Part shown: in pieces, positions 9,648 to 18,732 of the stretch | Numbering within the stretch: the stretch's first letter is position 1 | Layout: each line of letters opens with the position of its first letter | Assembly: GCF_013409425.1 (NCBI RefSeq) | Contig: NZ_JACCAC010000001.1 | Span: 1,612,001 to 1,676,000, forward strand | DNA from: Nocardioides perillae | GTDB lineage: Bacteria; Actinomycetota; Actinomycetes; Propionibacteriales; Nocardioidaceae | Direction of reading: 5' to 3' | Length of the DNA stretch: 64,000 nt | The notes under the pieces: generated by a model | What the model was told of the DNA's origin: nothing | What the model saw: the letters and a program-made list of their open reading frames with translations, nothing else | Databases searched by the model: none | Program-made: the position numbers and the translations under genes

Positions 9648-10634
9648 GTGTCCTCCCCGTCCGAGACCCCCGAGCAGCCCGGCCTGGCCGCGCTGATCAT
9701 GGGTGAGCTCCCGGCCTTCGACGCCGAGGAGGTCGCTGAGCAGGCCGGCGTCAGCGTCGAGCAGGCGCGTCGGCTGTGGCGGGCGCTCGGCTTCCCGCAG
9801 CTCGACGACGCGCGCGGCTTCACCAGCTCCGACGTGGCGGCGGTCTCCACGCTCTACCGCACGGTCGAGTCGGGCGCGCTCGACTTCGACACGGCCGTCG
9901 ACCTCACCCGCGCGGTCGGCCAGACCATGGCGCGGCTGGCCGACTGGGGGGTCGGCACGCTGCTCGACCGGGTCGAGGCGCTCGAGCGCGGCGAGCAGGC
10001 CACGGGCTCGCGGCTCGGCTCGGCCCGACGGCTGCTCGAGGAGCTCGGCGAGCCGTTCGAGGCGCTGCTCACCTACTCCTGGCGACGTCACCTGGTCGCC
10101 GCCGTCGCCCGGATGGAGGCGCTCGGCGCCGACGACGAGGACCTGCACACCAGCAACCTCACGGTCGGCTTCGCCGACATCGTCAGCTTCACCGCGCTGT
10201 CCAACCAGCTGGAGGAGGGCCGCATCGGCGACCTCGTCGAGCTCTTCGAGTCCCGCTGCGGCGACGTGGTCGCTGCCCACGGCGGCCGGGTGGTCAAGAG
10301 CATCGGCGACTCCGTGCTCTTCACCACCGACACGCCCGTGGCGGCTGTCGAGATCGCCGAGGGGATCATCGCCGTCATCGGCCGCGACCCGCGGATGCCC
10401 GACGTGCGGGTGGGCCTGGCCACGGGCTCGGTCGTGATGCGCCTCGGCGACGTCTTCGGCCCCCCGGTCAACATGGCCGCGCGGCTCACCGCCGTCGCCC
10501 GGCGCAACCGGGTCATCGTCGACGCGGTGACCGCCAAGCGGCTGCCGCCCGAGGACTTCGACACCCGGCGGCTGCCGGCGCGGCCGGTGCGCGGCTTCGG
10601 TCTCGTGGAGCCGGTCGCCGTGCGGCGCCACTGA
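9648..10634 (+). CDS. Class III adenylate cyclase with N-terminal regulatory domain
   Basis: A 328-residue soluble protein. Residues about 1-165 form an all-helical domain like the autoinhibitory domain of mycobacterial Rv1264-type cyclases; the catalytic domain follows. Cyclase residues are in place: [12 protein letters not shown] (first metal Asp), [12 protein letters not shown] (Lys for adenine and second Asp), and [15 protein letters not shown] (transition-state Asn and Arg). It should therefore make cAMP. An imperfect -10 (CAGGAT, 9636-9641) lies 6 nt before the GTG. The gene precedes purK with a separate promoter signal in between. Confidence 0.88.
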   Translation: MSSPSETPEQPGLAALIMGELPAFDAEEVAEQAGVSVEQARRLWRALGFPQLDDARGFTSSDVAAVSTLYRTVESGALDFDTAVDLTRAVGQTMARLADWGVGTLLDRVEALERGEQATGSRLGSARRLLEELGEPFEALLTYSWRRHLVAAVARMEALGADDEDLHTSNLTVGFADIVSFTALSNQLEEGRIGDLVELFESRCGDVVAAHGGRVVKSIGDSVLFTTDTPVAAVEIAEGIIAVIGRDPRMPDVRVGLATGSVVMRLGDVFGPPVNMAARLTAVARRNRVIVDAVTAKRLPPEDFDTRRLPARPVRGFGLVEPVAVRRH

Positions 10635-10644
10635 GCGCCCCGTC

Positions 10645-10650
10645 TAGGCT
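10645..10650 (+). promoter_or_regulatory. Putative -10 (TAGGCT), leaderless purK
   Basis: TAGGCT ends 7 nt before the GTG at 10658 with no Shine-Dalgarno, suggesting purK-purE has its own leaderless transcript rather than relying on the cyclase gene. Confidence 0.55.
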
Positions 10651-10657
10651 GGCGGCC

Positions 10658-11836
10658 GTGACCGCGTCGACGCCTGCCCCCACGCTGGCGGTCGTCGGCG
10701 GCGGCCAGCTGGCCCGGATGATGGCCCAGCCGGCCATCGCGCTCGGGCTGCCGCTGCGCCTGCTCGCCGAGGCCGAGGGCGTGTCCGCCGCCCAGGTGAT
10801 CCCCGACCACGTCGTCGGCGACCACCGCGACCTCGAGACGCTGCGCCGCGTCACCGCCGGTTGCCCGGTGGTCACCTTCGACCACGAGCACGTGCCGACC
10901 GAGCACCTGCACGCCCTGGAGGCCGACGGCGTCGCCGTGCGCCCCGGCCCGCGTGCGCTCGTGCACGCCCAGGACAAGGGCGTCATGCGCGCGGCGCTCG
11001 AGCGGCTCGGCCTGCCCTCACCGCGCCACCGGCTGGTGACCGCGCCCGAGGAGGTCGCCGACTTCGGCTTCCCGTGCGTGCTCAAGACGACCCGCGGCGG
11101 CTACGACGGCAAGGGCGTGTGGGTCGTGCGCGACCTCGACGGCTGCGCCGAGGCGTTCGCCGCGGCCGAGGCGGCCGGCGTCGAGGTGCTGGCCGAGGAG
11201 CTGGTCGACTTCCGGCGCGAGCTGTCCGCCCTCGTGGCGCGCTCCCCGAGCGGCCAGGCCGCGGCGTACCCGGTCGTCGCCTCGACCCAGGTCGACGGCA
11301 TCTGCCACGAGGTGGTCGCGCCGGCGCCCGACCTCGACCCCGACCTGTCGGCCCGCGCCCAGCGCATCGCGCTCGAGCTCGCCGGCGCGCTCGACGTGAC
11401 CGGCATCCTCGCCGTCGAGCTCTTCGAGACCACCGACGGCCGGGTCCTGGTCAACGAGCTGGCGATGCGCCCGCACAACACCGGCCACTGGACCCAGGAC
11501 GGCGCGGAGACCTCGCAGTTCGAGCAACACCTGCGCGCCGTGCTCGACCTGCCGCTCGGCTCGCCCGCCCCGCGGGCCCGGTGGACGGTCATGGTCAACA
11601 TCCTCGGGGCGCCCGAGGACCCCGAGCGCGGCGAGGTGGGGCGGCTGTGGGACGGCTACCCCCACGCGCTCGCCCGCGACCCGCGGCTGCGGGTGCACCT
11701 CTACGGCAAGGACCTGCGGCCCGGCCGCAAGGTCGGCCACGTCAACGCCTACGGCGACGACCTCGAGGACTGCCTGGAACGCGCGCGGCACGCCGCCGCG
11801 TGGTTCCGCGGCGACCTCGGCGACGAGAGCGAGTGA
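10658..11836 (+). CDS. purK: 5-(carboxyamino)imidazole ribonucleotide synthase PurK
   Basis: A 392-residue ATP-grasp enzyme converting AIR, bicarbonate and ATP to N5-CAIR in purine synthesis. It has an N-terminal Rossmann-like [10 protein letters not shown] motif (about residue 13), [11 protein letters not shown] (about 73), the ATP-grasp core [15 protein letters not shown] (about 145), and metal-binding [27 protein letters not shown] (about 258-284). The GTG at 10658 is preferred because of the upstream -10. PurE follows after 1 bp, the usual pairing for this two-step conversion. Confidence 0.97.
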   Translation: MTASTPAPTLAVVGGGQLARMMAQPAIALGLPLRLLAEAEGVSAAQVIPDHVVGDHRDLETLRRVTAGCPVVTFDHEHVPTEHLHALEADGVAVRPGPRALVHAQDKGVMRAALERLGLPSPRHRLVTAPEEVADFGFPCVLKTTRGGYDGKGVWVVRDLDGCAEAFAAAEAAGVEVLAEELVDFRRELSALVARSPSGQAAAYPVVASTQVDGICHEVVAPAPDLDPDLSARAQRIALELAGALDVTGILAVELFETTDGRVLVNELAMRPHNTGHWTQDGAETSQFEQHLRAVLDLPLGSPAPRARWTVMVNILGAPEDPERGEVGRLWDGYPHALARDPRLRVHLYGKDLRPGRKVGHVNAYGDDLEDCLERARHAAAWFRGDLGDESE

Positions 11837-11837
11837 G

Positions 11838-12380
11838 ATGAGCGAGCAGGCCACCGGCGGGGCCCGGGTCGGGATCGTCATGGGGTCGGACTCCGACTGG
11901 CCCACCATGCAGGCCGCGGCCGAGGCGCTGGCGGAGTTCGGGGTGGCCTACGAGGCCGACGTCGTCTCGGCGCACCGGATGCCCGACGAGATGCTGCGCT
12001 GGGGCCGCGAGGCCGCCGGCCGCGGGCTGTCGGTGGTGGTCGCCGGCGCCGGCGGAGCCGCGCACCTGCCCGGCATGCTCGCCGCCGTCACGCCGCTGCC
12101 GGTGATCGGTGTGCCCGTGCCGCTGCGCCACCTCGACGGCATGGACTCCTTGCTCTCGATCGTGCAGATGCCCGCCGGGGTGCCGGTGGCCACCGTGTCG
12201 ATCGGGGGCGCGCGCAACGCCGGGCTGCTGGCGGTGCGCATCCTCGCCGCCACCGACCCCGCCCTGCAGCAGCGGATGACCGCCTTCCAGGACGACCTGC
12301 GCGACCAGGCGCACGCCAAGGGCGAGGTCGTGCGCCGCGAGTCGGGCGGCGGCGCCCGCCGCGTCGGCTTCGGCGGCTGA
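11838..12380 (+). CDS. purE: N5-carboxyaminoimidazole ribonucleotide mutase PurE
   Basis: A 180-residue class I PurE that rearranges N5-CAIR to CAIR. The phosphate-binding GSDSDWPTM (about residue 15) and the SAHRMPDEM motif with the catalytic His (about residue 47) are intact, as are [12 protein letters not shown] and the long helix [17 protein letters not shown] basic/glycine-rich tail of about 15 residues extends the C-terminus. It begins 1 bp after purK and is followed 7 bp later by the membrane acyltransferase gene. Confidence 0.97.
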   Translation: MSEQATGGARVGIVMGSDSDWPTMQAAAEALAEFGVAYEADVVSAHRMPDEMLRWGREAAGRGLSVVVAGAGGAAHLPGMLAAVTPLPVIGVPVPLRHLDGMDSLLSIVQMPAGVPVATVSIGGARNAGLLAVRILAATDPALQQRMTAFQDDLRDQAHAKGEVVRRESGGGARRVGFGG

Positions 12381-12387
12381 CCGGCCC

Positions 12388-13584
12388 GTGGCCGGCACGG
12401 GGCGGGGCACGGAGCGAGGCCGTCGCCACGACCGCGTCGTCGGCGTCGACGTGGCGCGCTGCGCCGCGCTGCTCGGGATGGTCGCCACGCACGTGCTCGA
12501 CGAGCGCGCCCCGACCGGTGAGCTGACCCTCGCCCACGAGGTCGCCGGCGGTCGGGCCTCCGCGCTCTTCGCCGTGCTCGCCGGGGTCAGCCTCGCGCTG
12601 CTGACCGGCGGCCCGCGGCCCGTGGTGGGCCGCGAGCGGGCGGCGCGCAGCGCCGGGCTGGTGGTGCGGGCCCTGCTCGTGGCCCTGATCGGCCTGCTGC
12701 TCGGCATGCTGGACACCGGGATCGCGGTGATCCTCACCTACTACGGCGTCGTCTTCCTGCTCGCACTGCCCTTCCTGGGCCTGCGCACGCGGTCGCTGCT
12801 GGTGGCGGCGGGTGCCTGGGCGGTGCTCGCCCCGCTGGCCTCGCACCTGCTGCGGCCCTCGCTGCCGCCCCGGGGCTACGCGTCGCCCACCCTCGAGCAG
12901 CTCGCCGACCCCGGTCAGCTGCTCTCCGAGCTGCTGTGGACCGGCTACTACCCGGCCGTGCCGTGGCTGTCCTACGCCCTGCTCGGCCTGGCCGTCGGGC
13001 GTCTCGACCTGCGCTCGTGGCGCGCCGTCGGCACGCTCGTGGCCGGCGGGGCGGTGCTCGCCGGGTTGGCCCACGCCGTCTCGGGGTGGCTCACCGCGCA
13101 GCCGGGCGTGCTGCGCGCCCTGCTGCGGGACCCGTCGTACGCCGCGCCCGACGGCCCCACGCTCGAGCAGGAGCTCGCCTCGGGCATGTTCGGCACGACC
13201 CCCACCGGCGGGCCGGTGCAGTGGCTGCTGGTCGACGCCCCGCACTCGGCGACGCCCTTCGACCTGGCCGCCACCGGGGGCACGGCGCTGCTGGTGCTGG
13301 GGCTCGCGCTCGTCGTCGACCGGCTGCCGGGCGCGGTGCGCCGCGCGGCGGCGGTCCTCTTCGGCGCGGGCGCGGCGACGCTGACGCTCTACTCCCTCCA
13401 CCTGGTGATGAAGACCCCCGACGTGCCCCCGGCGGAGGTGCCGGGGTCGTTCGCCACGCACGTCGGGGTGCTGCTCGCGGTCGGGGCGGTGCTCGCGCTG
13501 TCGGGCCAGAGCGGACTGCTGGAGCGGGTCGTCACCGCCGCCTCGCGCGGCACCGCCGCGCTGGTGCGCGGCCGGGGACGGTGA
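12388..13584 (+). CDS. Polytopic membrane protein, heparan-alpha-glucosaminide N-acetyltransferase-like (DUF1624/DUF418 type)
   Basis: A 398-residue protein with about nine to ten membrane segments. The N-terminal GVDVARCAALLGMVATHVL matches the opening of the HGSNAT-like/acyltransferase-3-like membrane families, where a His in the first helix is thought to act in acyl transfer. TYYGVVFLLALPF and PWLSYALLGLAVGRLDL are further family-like segments. The likely role is acetylation of a cell-envelope glycan, substrate unknown. It follows purE by 7 bp but shares no pathway with it. It converges on the CoA-binding gene with a 9-bp gap. Confidence 0.75.
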   Translation: MAGTGRGTERGRRHDRVVGVDVARCAALLGMVATHVLDERAPTGELTLAHEVAGGRASALFAVLAGVSLALLTGGPRPVVGRERAARSAGLVVRALLVALIGLLLGMLDTGIAVILTYYGVVFLLALPFLGLRTRSLLVAAGAWAVLAPLASHLLRPSLPPRGYASPTLEQLADPGQLLSELLWTGYYPAVPWLSYALLGLAVGRLDLRSWRAVGTLVAGGAVLAGLAHAVSGWLTAQPGVLRALLRDPSYAAPDGPTLEQELASGMFGTTPTGGPVQWLLVDAPHSATPFDLAATGGTALLVLGLALVVDRLPGAVRRAAAVLFGAGAATLTLYSLHLVMKTPDVPPAEVPGSFATHVGVLLAVGAVLALSGQSGLLERVVTAASRGTAALVRGRGR

Positions 13585-13593
13585 CCGGACGGC

Positions 13594-14004
13594 TCAGCCG
13601 CGCCGGCGCCACTCGATCGCGGGGCAGGTGTCCATGACCATGGCGACGCCTGCGGCGGTGGTGCGGGCGAAGGCGTCCTCGTCGACGACGCCGAGCTGGA
13701 ACCACACCCCCCTCGCACCGACCTCGACGGCCTGGTCGGCGAAGGGACCGGCCTGCTCGGAGCGGCGGAAGACGTCGACGACGTCGACCGGGAAGGGGAC
13801 GTCGGCCAGCGTGGCGTAGCCCTGCTCGCCCAGCACCGTCGGCGCGCTCGGGTGCACCGGCACGATCCGCTTGCCGCGCTGCTGCAGCAGCGCCGCGATC
13901 GAGTACGCCGTGCGGCTGGGGTCGCCGGAGAGGCCCACCACCGCCCACGTCTCGCAGTCGTCGAGCATCAGGGAGACCGCGTCAGGGTCCTGCCAGGAGG
14001 TCAT
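13594..14004 (-). CDS. CoA-binding domain protein (YccU-like)
   Basis: A 136-residue single Rossmann-fold protein of the CoA_binding_2 family. VVGLSGDPSRTAYSIAALLQQRG (about residues 22-44) is the nucleotide-binding glycine loop region, followed by KRIVPVHP and the VDVVDVFRRSEQA segment. The C-terminal GVAMVMDTCPAIEW, with a conserved Cys-Pro, is typical of this family. Function is unknown; members bind CoA. Predicted leaderless: TACGGT lies 6 nt upstream of the ATG. Confidence 0.9.
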   Translation of the reverse strand: MTSWQDPDAVSLMLDDCETWAVVGLSGDPSRTAYSIAALLQQRGKRIVPVHPSAPTVLGEQGYATLADVPFPVDVVDVFRRSEQAGPFADQAVEVGARGVWFQLGVVDEDAFARTTAAGVAMVMDTCPAIEWRRRG

Positions 14005-14010
14005 GCTGCG

Positions 14011-14016
14011 ACCGTA
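14011..14016 (-). promoter_or_regulatory. Putative -10 (TACGGT), leaderless CoA-binding gene
   Basis: On the reverse strand TACGGT ends 6 nt before the ATG at 14004, matching the TANNNT spacing rule seen elsewhere in the window. Confidence 0.5.
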
Positions 14017-14052
14017 CCCACGGCCCCGCCCCGACCCACCGCGCCGCCGGGC

Positions 14053-14946
14053 CTAGCCCCCCGGCAGGATCCGCGGCAGCTCGGACGCCCTGCCCGTGAA
14101 CTGCGGGTCGCGCTTCTCGCGGAAGGCGGCCACGCCCTCCTTGCCGTCGCCGACCGAGGTGTGCCACATGGCGACCGAGTCGGCGACGTGGGCGTCGAGC
14201 GGGTGCGGCGCGGCGGTGCCGGCGTACACGAGCTGCCGGGCGAGTGCAAGCGCGACGGGGGAGCGGCCGACGACGAAGGAGCGGGCGAGCTCCTGCGCGG
14301 CGCCGAGCAGCTCGTCGGGCTCGTGGACCGAGCGCACCAGCCGCCCCGCCTGCGCCTGCTCGGCGGTGAGGATCTCCGCCGAGTAGACCCACTCCAGGGC
14401 CTGCTGCACGCCGACGATGCGCGGCAGGAACCAGCTCGAGCACGCCTCCGGCACGATGCCGAGGCGGCCGAAGACGAAGCCGATCCGGGCCTTGGTCGAG
14501 GCCAGCCGGATGTCCATCGCCAGCGTCATCGTGGCGCCGATGCCGACGGCCGCCCCGTTGATCGCGGCGATGACCGGCTTGCGGCAGTCGTGGATGGCCA
14601 GCGTGACCTTGCCGCCGGTGTCGCGCACCCCGTCGGCGTACGGCGCCTCCGTCAGGTGGGCGCGCAGGTCCTCCGGCGTCGGGTCGACGGTCTCGTCGAG
14701 GCCGAAGACGTTGCCCTCGGCGGAGAGGTCCATGCCCGCGCAGAACGCGCGGCCCGCGCCGGTGACCACCACGGCGCGCACGTCGTCGTCGAGCGCGACC
14801 TCGCGGAAGAACCGCTCGAGCTCGCGCGCCATCGTGACGGTGAAGGAGTTCAGCGCGTCGGGGCGGTCGAGGGTGAGGGTGGCGACGCCGTCGCCGTCGA
14901 CCTCCACAGAGAGGGTCTCGAGGTCGGCGGTGGTCACGCGGGGCAT
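14053..14946 (-). CDS. Enoyl-CoA hydratase/isomerase family protein
   Basis: A 297-residue crotonase-fold protein. The oxyanion-hole loop GRAFCAGMDLS (about residue 66) and the second loop NGAAVGIGATMTLAMDIRLAS (about 127) are clear. The GIVPEACSSWFLPRIVG region carries a Glu at the place of a catalytic hydratase residue. The C-terminal half is conventional. The precise substrate is unknown. AGGAG lies a few bases before the ATG at 14946. The next gene upstream on this strand is an LCP protein 60 bp away, probably a separate unit. Confidence 0.9.
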   Translation of the reverse strand: MPRVTTADLETLSVEVDGDGVATLTLDRPDALNSFTVTMARELERFFREVALDDDVRAVVVTGAGRAFCAGMDLSAEGNVFGLDETVDPTPEDLRAHLTEAPYADGVRDTGGKVTLAIHDCRKPVIAAINGAAVGIGATMTLAMDIRLASTKARIGFVFGRLGIVPEACSSWFLPRIVGVQQALEWVYSAEILTAEQAQAGRLVRSVHEPDELLGAAQELARSFVVGRSPVALALARQLVYAGTAAPHPLDAHVADSVAMWHTSVGDGKEGVAAFREKRDPQFTGRASELPRILPGG

Positions 14947-15006
14947 GCGGGGTCTCCTGGCTGGTGGGACGGGCAGGTCGTGGGTCCGGGGGTGGGGGGA
15001 AGGAGA

Positions 15007-16203
15007 TCAGCGGGGCGGCAGGCCCGAGGGCGTGCAGAGCCGGTCCGGGATGGACGCGGTGTCGTCCTCGGCGAGGTAGCGGAACATCCGCGGGGCCCGC
15101 TCGGAGTCCCAGTTCACCGCGAGGTCGGCGATCGGCACGCCGCAGGTCAGCCCCGCCTCGCCGTCGACGCGGGTCATCGCCAGCGCGAAGAGGCCCATCC
15201 GGAAGGGGCCGGTGCCCTCGCTGACGCGCACCGACTCGGCGGCGGCGTGGGTGAGGGCCCAGTAGCGGAACGGGTCGAGGACCGAGCGGGGCGAGACCGC
15301 CTTGCCGGCGACGCCGGAGACGACCTCCCGCTGCGCCTGGGCGCGCTGCACGTCGCCGAGCTCGCGGTAGGTCTTGCGCGAGCGGGCGTAGCCGAGCGCG
15401 GTCACGCCGTCCGCCTCCTGGCAGCCCGCCTCGACCTTCAGGCCGGCCTGCGGGTCCTGGATCGCCTGCTCAGGGCAGATCTCGATGCCGCCGACCGCGT
15501 CGACGACGCCGACGAAGCCGCCGAAGCCGACCTCGACGTAGTGGTCGACCCGGATGCCGGTGTTCTGCTCGATGGTGCGCACCAGCAGCTGCGGGCCACC
15601 GAAGGCGTAGGCGGCGTTGACCTTGGTCGTGCCGTTGCCCGGCACCTCGACGATCGAGTCGCGGGGGATCGACATCAAGACGTTCGGCCCGTCACCGGTG
15701 TGCAGCAGCATGATCGTGTCGGTGCGCCGGCCCCCGGCGTTGCCGGTGGTGAGCTCGCGGCGCTGCTCGGGCGTCAGGCCCTCGCGGGAGTCGCTGCCCA
15801 CGACGAGGTAGGTCGTGCCGGGCTGCTCGGGCGGCCGCTCGCCGTCGGGCGCGGCGTCGACCTCGGAGACCTCGCGCCACGCCAGGAAGGGCGTGACCAC
15901 CAGGAAGACCAGCCACAGCACGAGGAGCAGCAGCAGGATCCGCAGCACCGGCGGGCGTCGACGCCGACCGCGGGCGGGTCGGCGGGGCTCGCGCGCCGGC
16001 GTCGGGGCCGCGGGTCCGCGGGGCGGCGGGGGAGGGGCGTACGGCGCGCCCGCACCGCCGCGCGGCTGCGTCGGCATCACCCGGGTCGGGTCGGGCTCGG
16101 GGCGGCCGGGCCCACCGGGCGCACCTGACCCGCTGCCGTAGAGCCAGTCGTACTCGGGCGTCCCCTCCTCGGGGCCGCCACCGCTGCGGGGCCGCTGTGC
16201 CAT
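15007..16203 (-). CDS. LytR-CpsA-Psr (LCP) family glycopolymer ligase
   Basis: A 398-residue membrane-anchored LCP protein: a Pro/Gly-rich cytosolic region (residues 1-85), one membrane helix (about 87-106), then an external LCP domain. Visible are the VVGSDSREG strand, RRTDTIMLLH (the Arg/Asp pair that binds polyprenyl pyrophosphate), MSIPRDSIV, KVNAAYAFGG and a later ALGYARSRKTYRELGDVQRAQAQ. These enzymes transfer glycopolymers from lipid carriers to peptidoglycan. Divergent from a second LCP gene at 16341, next to galactan genes, which suggests a role in attaching that polymer. TAGCGT lies 7 nt before the ATG. Confidence 0.92.
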   Translation of the reverse strand: MAQRPRSGGGPEEGTPEYDWLYGSGSGAPGGPGRPEPDPTRVMPTQPRGGAGAPYAPPPPPRGPAAPTPAREPRRPARGRRRRPPVLRILLLLLVLWLVFLVVTPFLAWREVSEVDAAPDGERPPEQPGTTYLVVGSDSREGLTPEQRRELTTGNAGGRRTDTIMLLHTGDGPNVLMSIPRDSIVEVPGNGTTKVNAAYAFGGPQLLVRTIEQNTGIRVDHYVEVGFGGFVGVVDAVGGIEICPEQAIQDPQAGLKVEAGCQEADGVTALGYARSRKTYRELGDVQRAQAQREVVSGVAGKAVSPRSVLDPFRYWALTHAAAESVRVSEGTGPFRMGLFALAMTRVDGEAGLTCGVPIADLAVNWDSERAPRMFRYLAEDDTASIPDRLCTPSGLPPR

Positions 16204-16210
16204 GGCCCGG

Positions 16211-16216
16211 ACGCTA
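16211..16216 (-). promoter_or_regulatory. Putative -10 (TAGCGT), leaderless LCP gene
   Basis: Reverse-strand TAGCGT ends 7 nt before the ATG at 16203; there is no Shine-Dalgarno. Confidence 0.55.
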
Positions 16217-16340
16217 CCGCGCCCACCTGGGTGGGAACCCCCCGGCGCGTCGCGCCCGCCTGTGACGCGTGTGGCTGGTGATACTGACGGACGGGCTGCC
16301 CCTTCCCCGGCAGCCCCGGTCGAGCAAGAGAGGCACCCCC

Positions 16341-17777
16341 ATGCCGCCCGTCCTCACCCCGGGGCACCCCGGGCACCCCGGACCCGAGGAGCGCGCCGCG
16401 CGCGTGCGCTTCCGGCGCGCGATGACCCTCATGGTCATGACGCTCGTGCTGCCCGGCTCGGCCCAGCTCGTCGCGGGCAACCGGCGCGTGGGGCGCCTCG
16501 TGCTGCGCGCGTGGCTGCTGCTGCTCGCCGCCGGCCTGCTCGCCGTCGTCGTCGTCGCCCTGTGGCACGGCGTCGCCTTCCGGCTCGCGGTCAGCGCGAC
16601 CGCCCTCACGCTGCTGCGCTGGGTGCTCGTGCTCGTGGCGGTCGGCTGGGCCGCGCTCTTCTTCGACGCCTGGCGACTCGGCAACCCGCTCAGCCTGCAG
16701 CAGCGCCAGCGGCTCGCCGTGGTCGGCGTCAACGGCTTCCTCTCCCTCGGCGTCGCCGGCACGCTGCTCTTCGGCTCCCACCTCGTGGCCGTGCAGCACG
16801 AGCTGGTCGACACCCTCTTCGTCGACGGCGAGACCAGCGAGGCCGCCGCCGGGCGCTACAACGTGCTCCTGCTCGGCGGCGACGCCGGTGCGGGCCGGTG
16901 GGGTCTGCGCCCCGACTCGCTGACCGTCGCCAGCATCGACGCCGAGACCGGTCGCACGGTGCTGGTCGGCCTGCCGCGCAACATGGCCTCCTTCCCCTTC
17001 CGGGAGGGCTCGGTGATGGCCGAGCAGTTCCCCGACGGCTTCGACTGCGAGGGGTGCTACCTCAACTCCGTCAGCACCTGGGCCCAGGACCACCGCGAGC
17101 TCTTCGACCGCCCCGGGCGTGCCGGCGTCGACGCGACGGTCATGGCGGTCGAGGGCATCACCGGGCTCGACGTCAGCTACTACGCCATGGTCAACCTCGC
17201 CGGCTTCAAGGACCTGGTCGACGCGGTCGGCGGGGTCGAGCTCACGGTGCGCGACCGCATCCCCGTGGGCGGGCTCGGCAGCGACGTGACCGGCTACGTC
17301 GAACCCGGCAGGCAGGTGCTGAACGGCCACGACACGCTGTGGTTCGCCCGGGCCCGCGAGGGCTCCGACGACTACTCGCGCATGGCACGGCAGAAGTGCG
17401 TGATGAACGCCCTGCTGCACCAGGTGAGCCCGCAGACGGCGCTGGTGAACTTCCAGGAGATCGCGCAGGCCGGCTCGGCGATGGTCTCCACCGACCTGCC
17501 CGCCTCCGAGGTCGGCCGCTTCGTGCAGCTGGCGCTGCGGGCGCGCACCCAGCCCGTCTCGACGGTCTCGCTCGTGCCCCCGGCCGTCGACACCGCCGAC
17601 CCCGACGTCGAGCAGGTGCAGGCGATGGTGCGCCGGGCGATCGACCGTGCCGAGGGCGAGGCCGCCCCGCCGAAGCGCCGGCGGAAGGCGCCCACCACCG
17701 TCACCGGCGGCTCGCTGGGCTCACGCGACGAGGGGTACGCCGCGAACGACGCCGACGACCTCGCGAGCGCGTGCTGA
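16341..17777 (+). CDS. LytR-CpsA-Psr (LCP) family protein with multi-helix N-terminus
   Basis: A 478-residue LCP protein. Unlike the usual single anchor, it has about four hydrophobic segments (residues about 34-50, 56-76, 83-105, 128-150) before the LCP domain. The domain has NVLLLGGDAG, RPDSLTVASID (polyprenyl-pyrophosphate Arg/Asp), VGLPRNM and LWFARAREGSDDYSRMARQKCVMNALL, where Arg residues contact the pyrophosphate. Ligase for an envelope glycan is the expected role. It heads the galactofuran block; the next gene starts 17 bp later. AAGAGAGG about 8 nt before the ATG serves as ribosome site. Confidence 0.9.
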   Translation: MPPVLTPGHPGHPGPEERAARVRFRRAMTLMVMTLVLPGSAQLVAGNRRVGRLVLRAWLLLLAAGLLAVVVVALWHGVAFRLAVSATALTLLRWVLVLVAVGWAALFFDAWRLGNPLSLQQRQRLAVVGVNGFLSLGVAGTLLFGSHLVAVQHELVDTLFVDGETSEAAAGRYNVLLLGGDAGAGRWGLRPDSLTVASIDAETGRTVLVGLPRNMASFPFREGSVMAEQFPDGFDCEGCYLNSVSTWAQDHRELFDRPGRAGVDATVMAVEGITGLDVSYYAMVNLAGFKDLVDAVGGVELTVRDRIPVGGLGSDVTGYVEPGRQVLNGHDTLWFARAREGSDDYSRMARQKCVMNALLHQVSPQTALVNFQEIAQAGSAMVSTDLPASEVGRFVQLALRARTQPVSTVSLVPPAVDTADPDVEQVQAMVRRAIDRAEGEAAPPKRRRKAPTTVTGGSLGSRDEGYAANDADDLASAC

Positions 17778-17780
17778 CCG

Positions 17781-17786
17781 TAGGGT
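17781..17786 (+). promoter_or_regulatory. Putative -10 (TAGGGT), leaderless glfT1-like start
   Basis: TAGGGT ends 7 nt before the GTG at 17794. The alternative GTG at 17785 would fall inside the hexamer, so this element favours 17794. Confidence 0.55.
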
Positions 17787-17793
17787 GACCGGC

Positions 17794-18732
17794 GTGCCGG
17801 ACCCGACCGCGACCCCGCCCCGCGTGCTGGCCGTCGTGGTCACCTTCCAGCGCCGCGCGCTGCTCGAGCGGCTGCTGGACACGCTGGAGGCCACCCCCGG
17901 CCTCGCCGGCGTGCTCGTGGTCGACAACGCGTCGACCGACGGCACGGGGGAGTGGCTCGCGGCTCGCCCGCAGGGCGACGTGCCGGTGCGGCACCGCACG
18001 CTCGCGACCAACCGCGGCGGCGCCGGCGGCTTCCACGACGGGCTGGCCTGGGCGCTCGAGGAGGGCGCCGACCTGGTGTGGCTGATGGACGACGACGGCC
18101 TGCCCCAGCCCGGCTGCCTCGCCACCCTGCTCGAGCACCGCGACGACCTCGACTTCTGGGGCCCCGCGGTGGTCGACGAGGCCGACCCCGACCGGCTCGT
18201 CTTCCCGATCCGCCTGCCCGGCGGCACCCGCGTGGTGCACCGCACCGCCGAGGTCGAGGCCGCGGCCCGCGCCACCGGCGGGCTCGTGCCCGACGCGGTC
18301 ATCCCCTTCAACGGCGTGCTCGTCACCCGTGCACTGGTCGAGCGCATCGGTCTCGTGCGCGAGGAGTTCTTCATCTGGGGCGACGACCACGAGTACCGCC
18401 TGCGCGCCGAGCGCGCCGGCGCCCGCCTCGCCACCGTGGCCGCCGCCCGCGTGCACCACCCCAGCGTGGGCGACCTCGGCAGCCCGATGGCCTTCGGCCG
18501 CACGACCTACAACCACAGCCCCAGCGACCTCAAGGCCTACTGCATGGCGCGCAACAACCTGGTCAACCTGCGCACCTACCGCGGCCGGCCCCACGCCCTC
18601 GCCTTCGTGGCGAAGACGCTGTGGTTCTACACCCTGACGCGCCGCGACCCGGCCCGGCTGCGGCTGATGCTCGGCGGCATGCGCGACGGCCTGCGCGGCG
18701 ACTTCACCCGGCACACGAGGTTCCTGGCGTGA
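17794..18732 (+). CDS. glfT1: GlfT1-like galactofuranosyltransferase (GT2)
   Basis: A 312-residue GT-A glycosyltransferase. VVDNASTDGTGEWL (residue about 45) and NRGGAGGFHDGL lead to the metal-binding MDDDG (about 97). The second half matches mycobacterial GlfT1 features: LVFPIRLPGG, PFNGVLV, FFIWGDDHEYRLRAERAG and TLTRRDPARL. GlfT1 adds the first galactofuranose residues to the rhamnosyl-GlcNAc-PP-decaprenol primer on the cytosolic face. Acceptor identity here is inferred from the neighbouring glf and glfT2. It overlaps the next GT gene by 4 bp. Confidence 0.82.
   Translation: MPDPTATPPRVLAVVVTFQRRALLERLLDTLEATPGLAGVLVVDNASTDGTGEWLAARPQGDVPVRHRTLATNRGGAGGFHDGLAWALEEGADLVWLMDDDGLPQPGCLATLLEHRDDLDFWGPAVVDEADPDRLVFPIRLPGGTRVVHRTAEVEAAARATGGLVPDAVIPFNGVLVTRALVERIGLVREEFFIWGDDHEYRLRAERAGARLATVAAARVHHPSVGDLGSPMAFGRTTYNHSPSDLKAYCMARNNLVNLRTYRGRPHALAFVAKTLWFYTLTRRDPARLRLMLGGMRDGLRGDFTRHTRFLA

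Noticed and set aside
16260-16300. A -35/-10 promoter for the second LCP gene (GTGACG, then GATACT)
   Set aside because: The spacing is about 12-13 bp and does not support a standard promoter; the gene is more likely read from an unidentified start near 16300.
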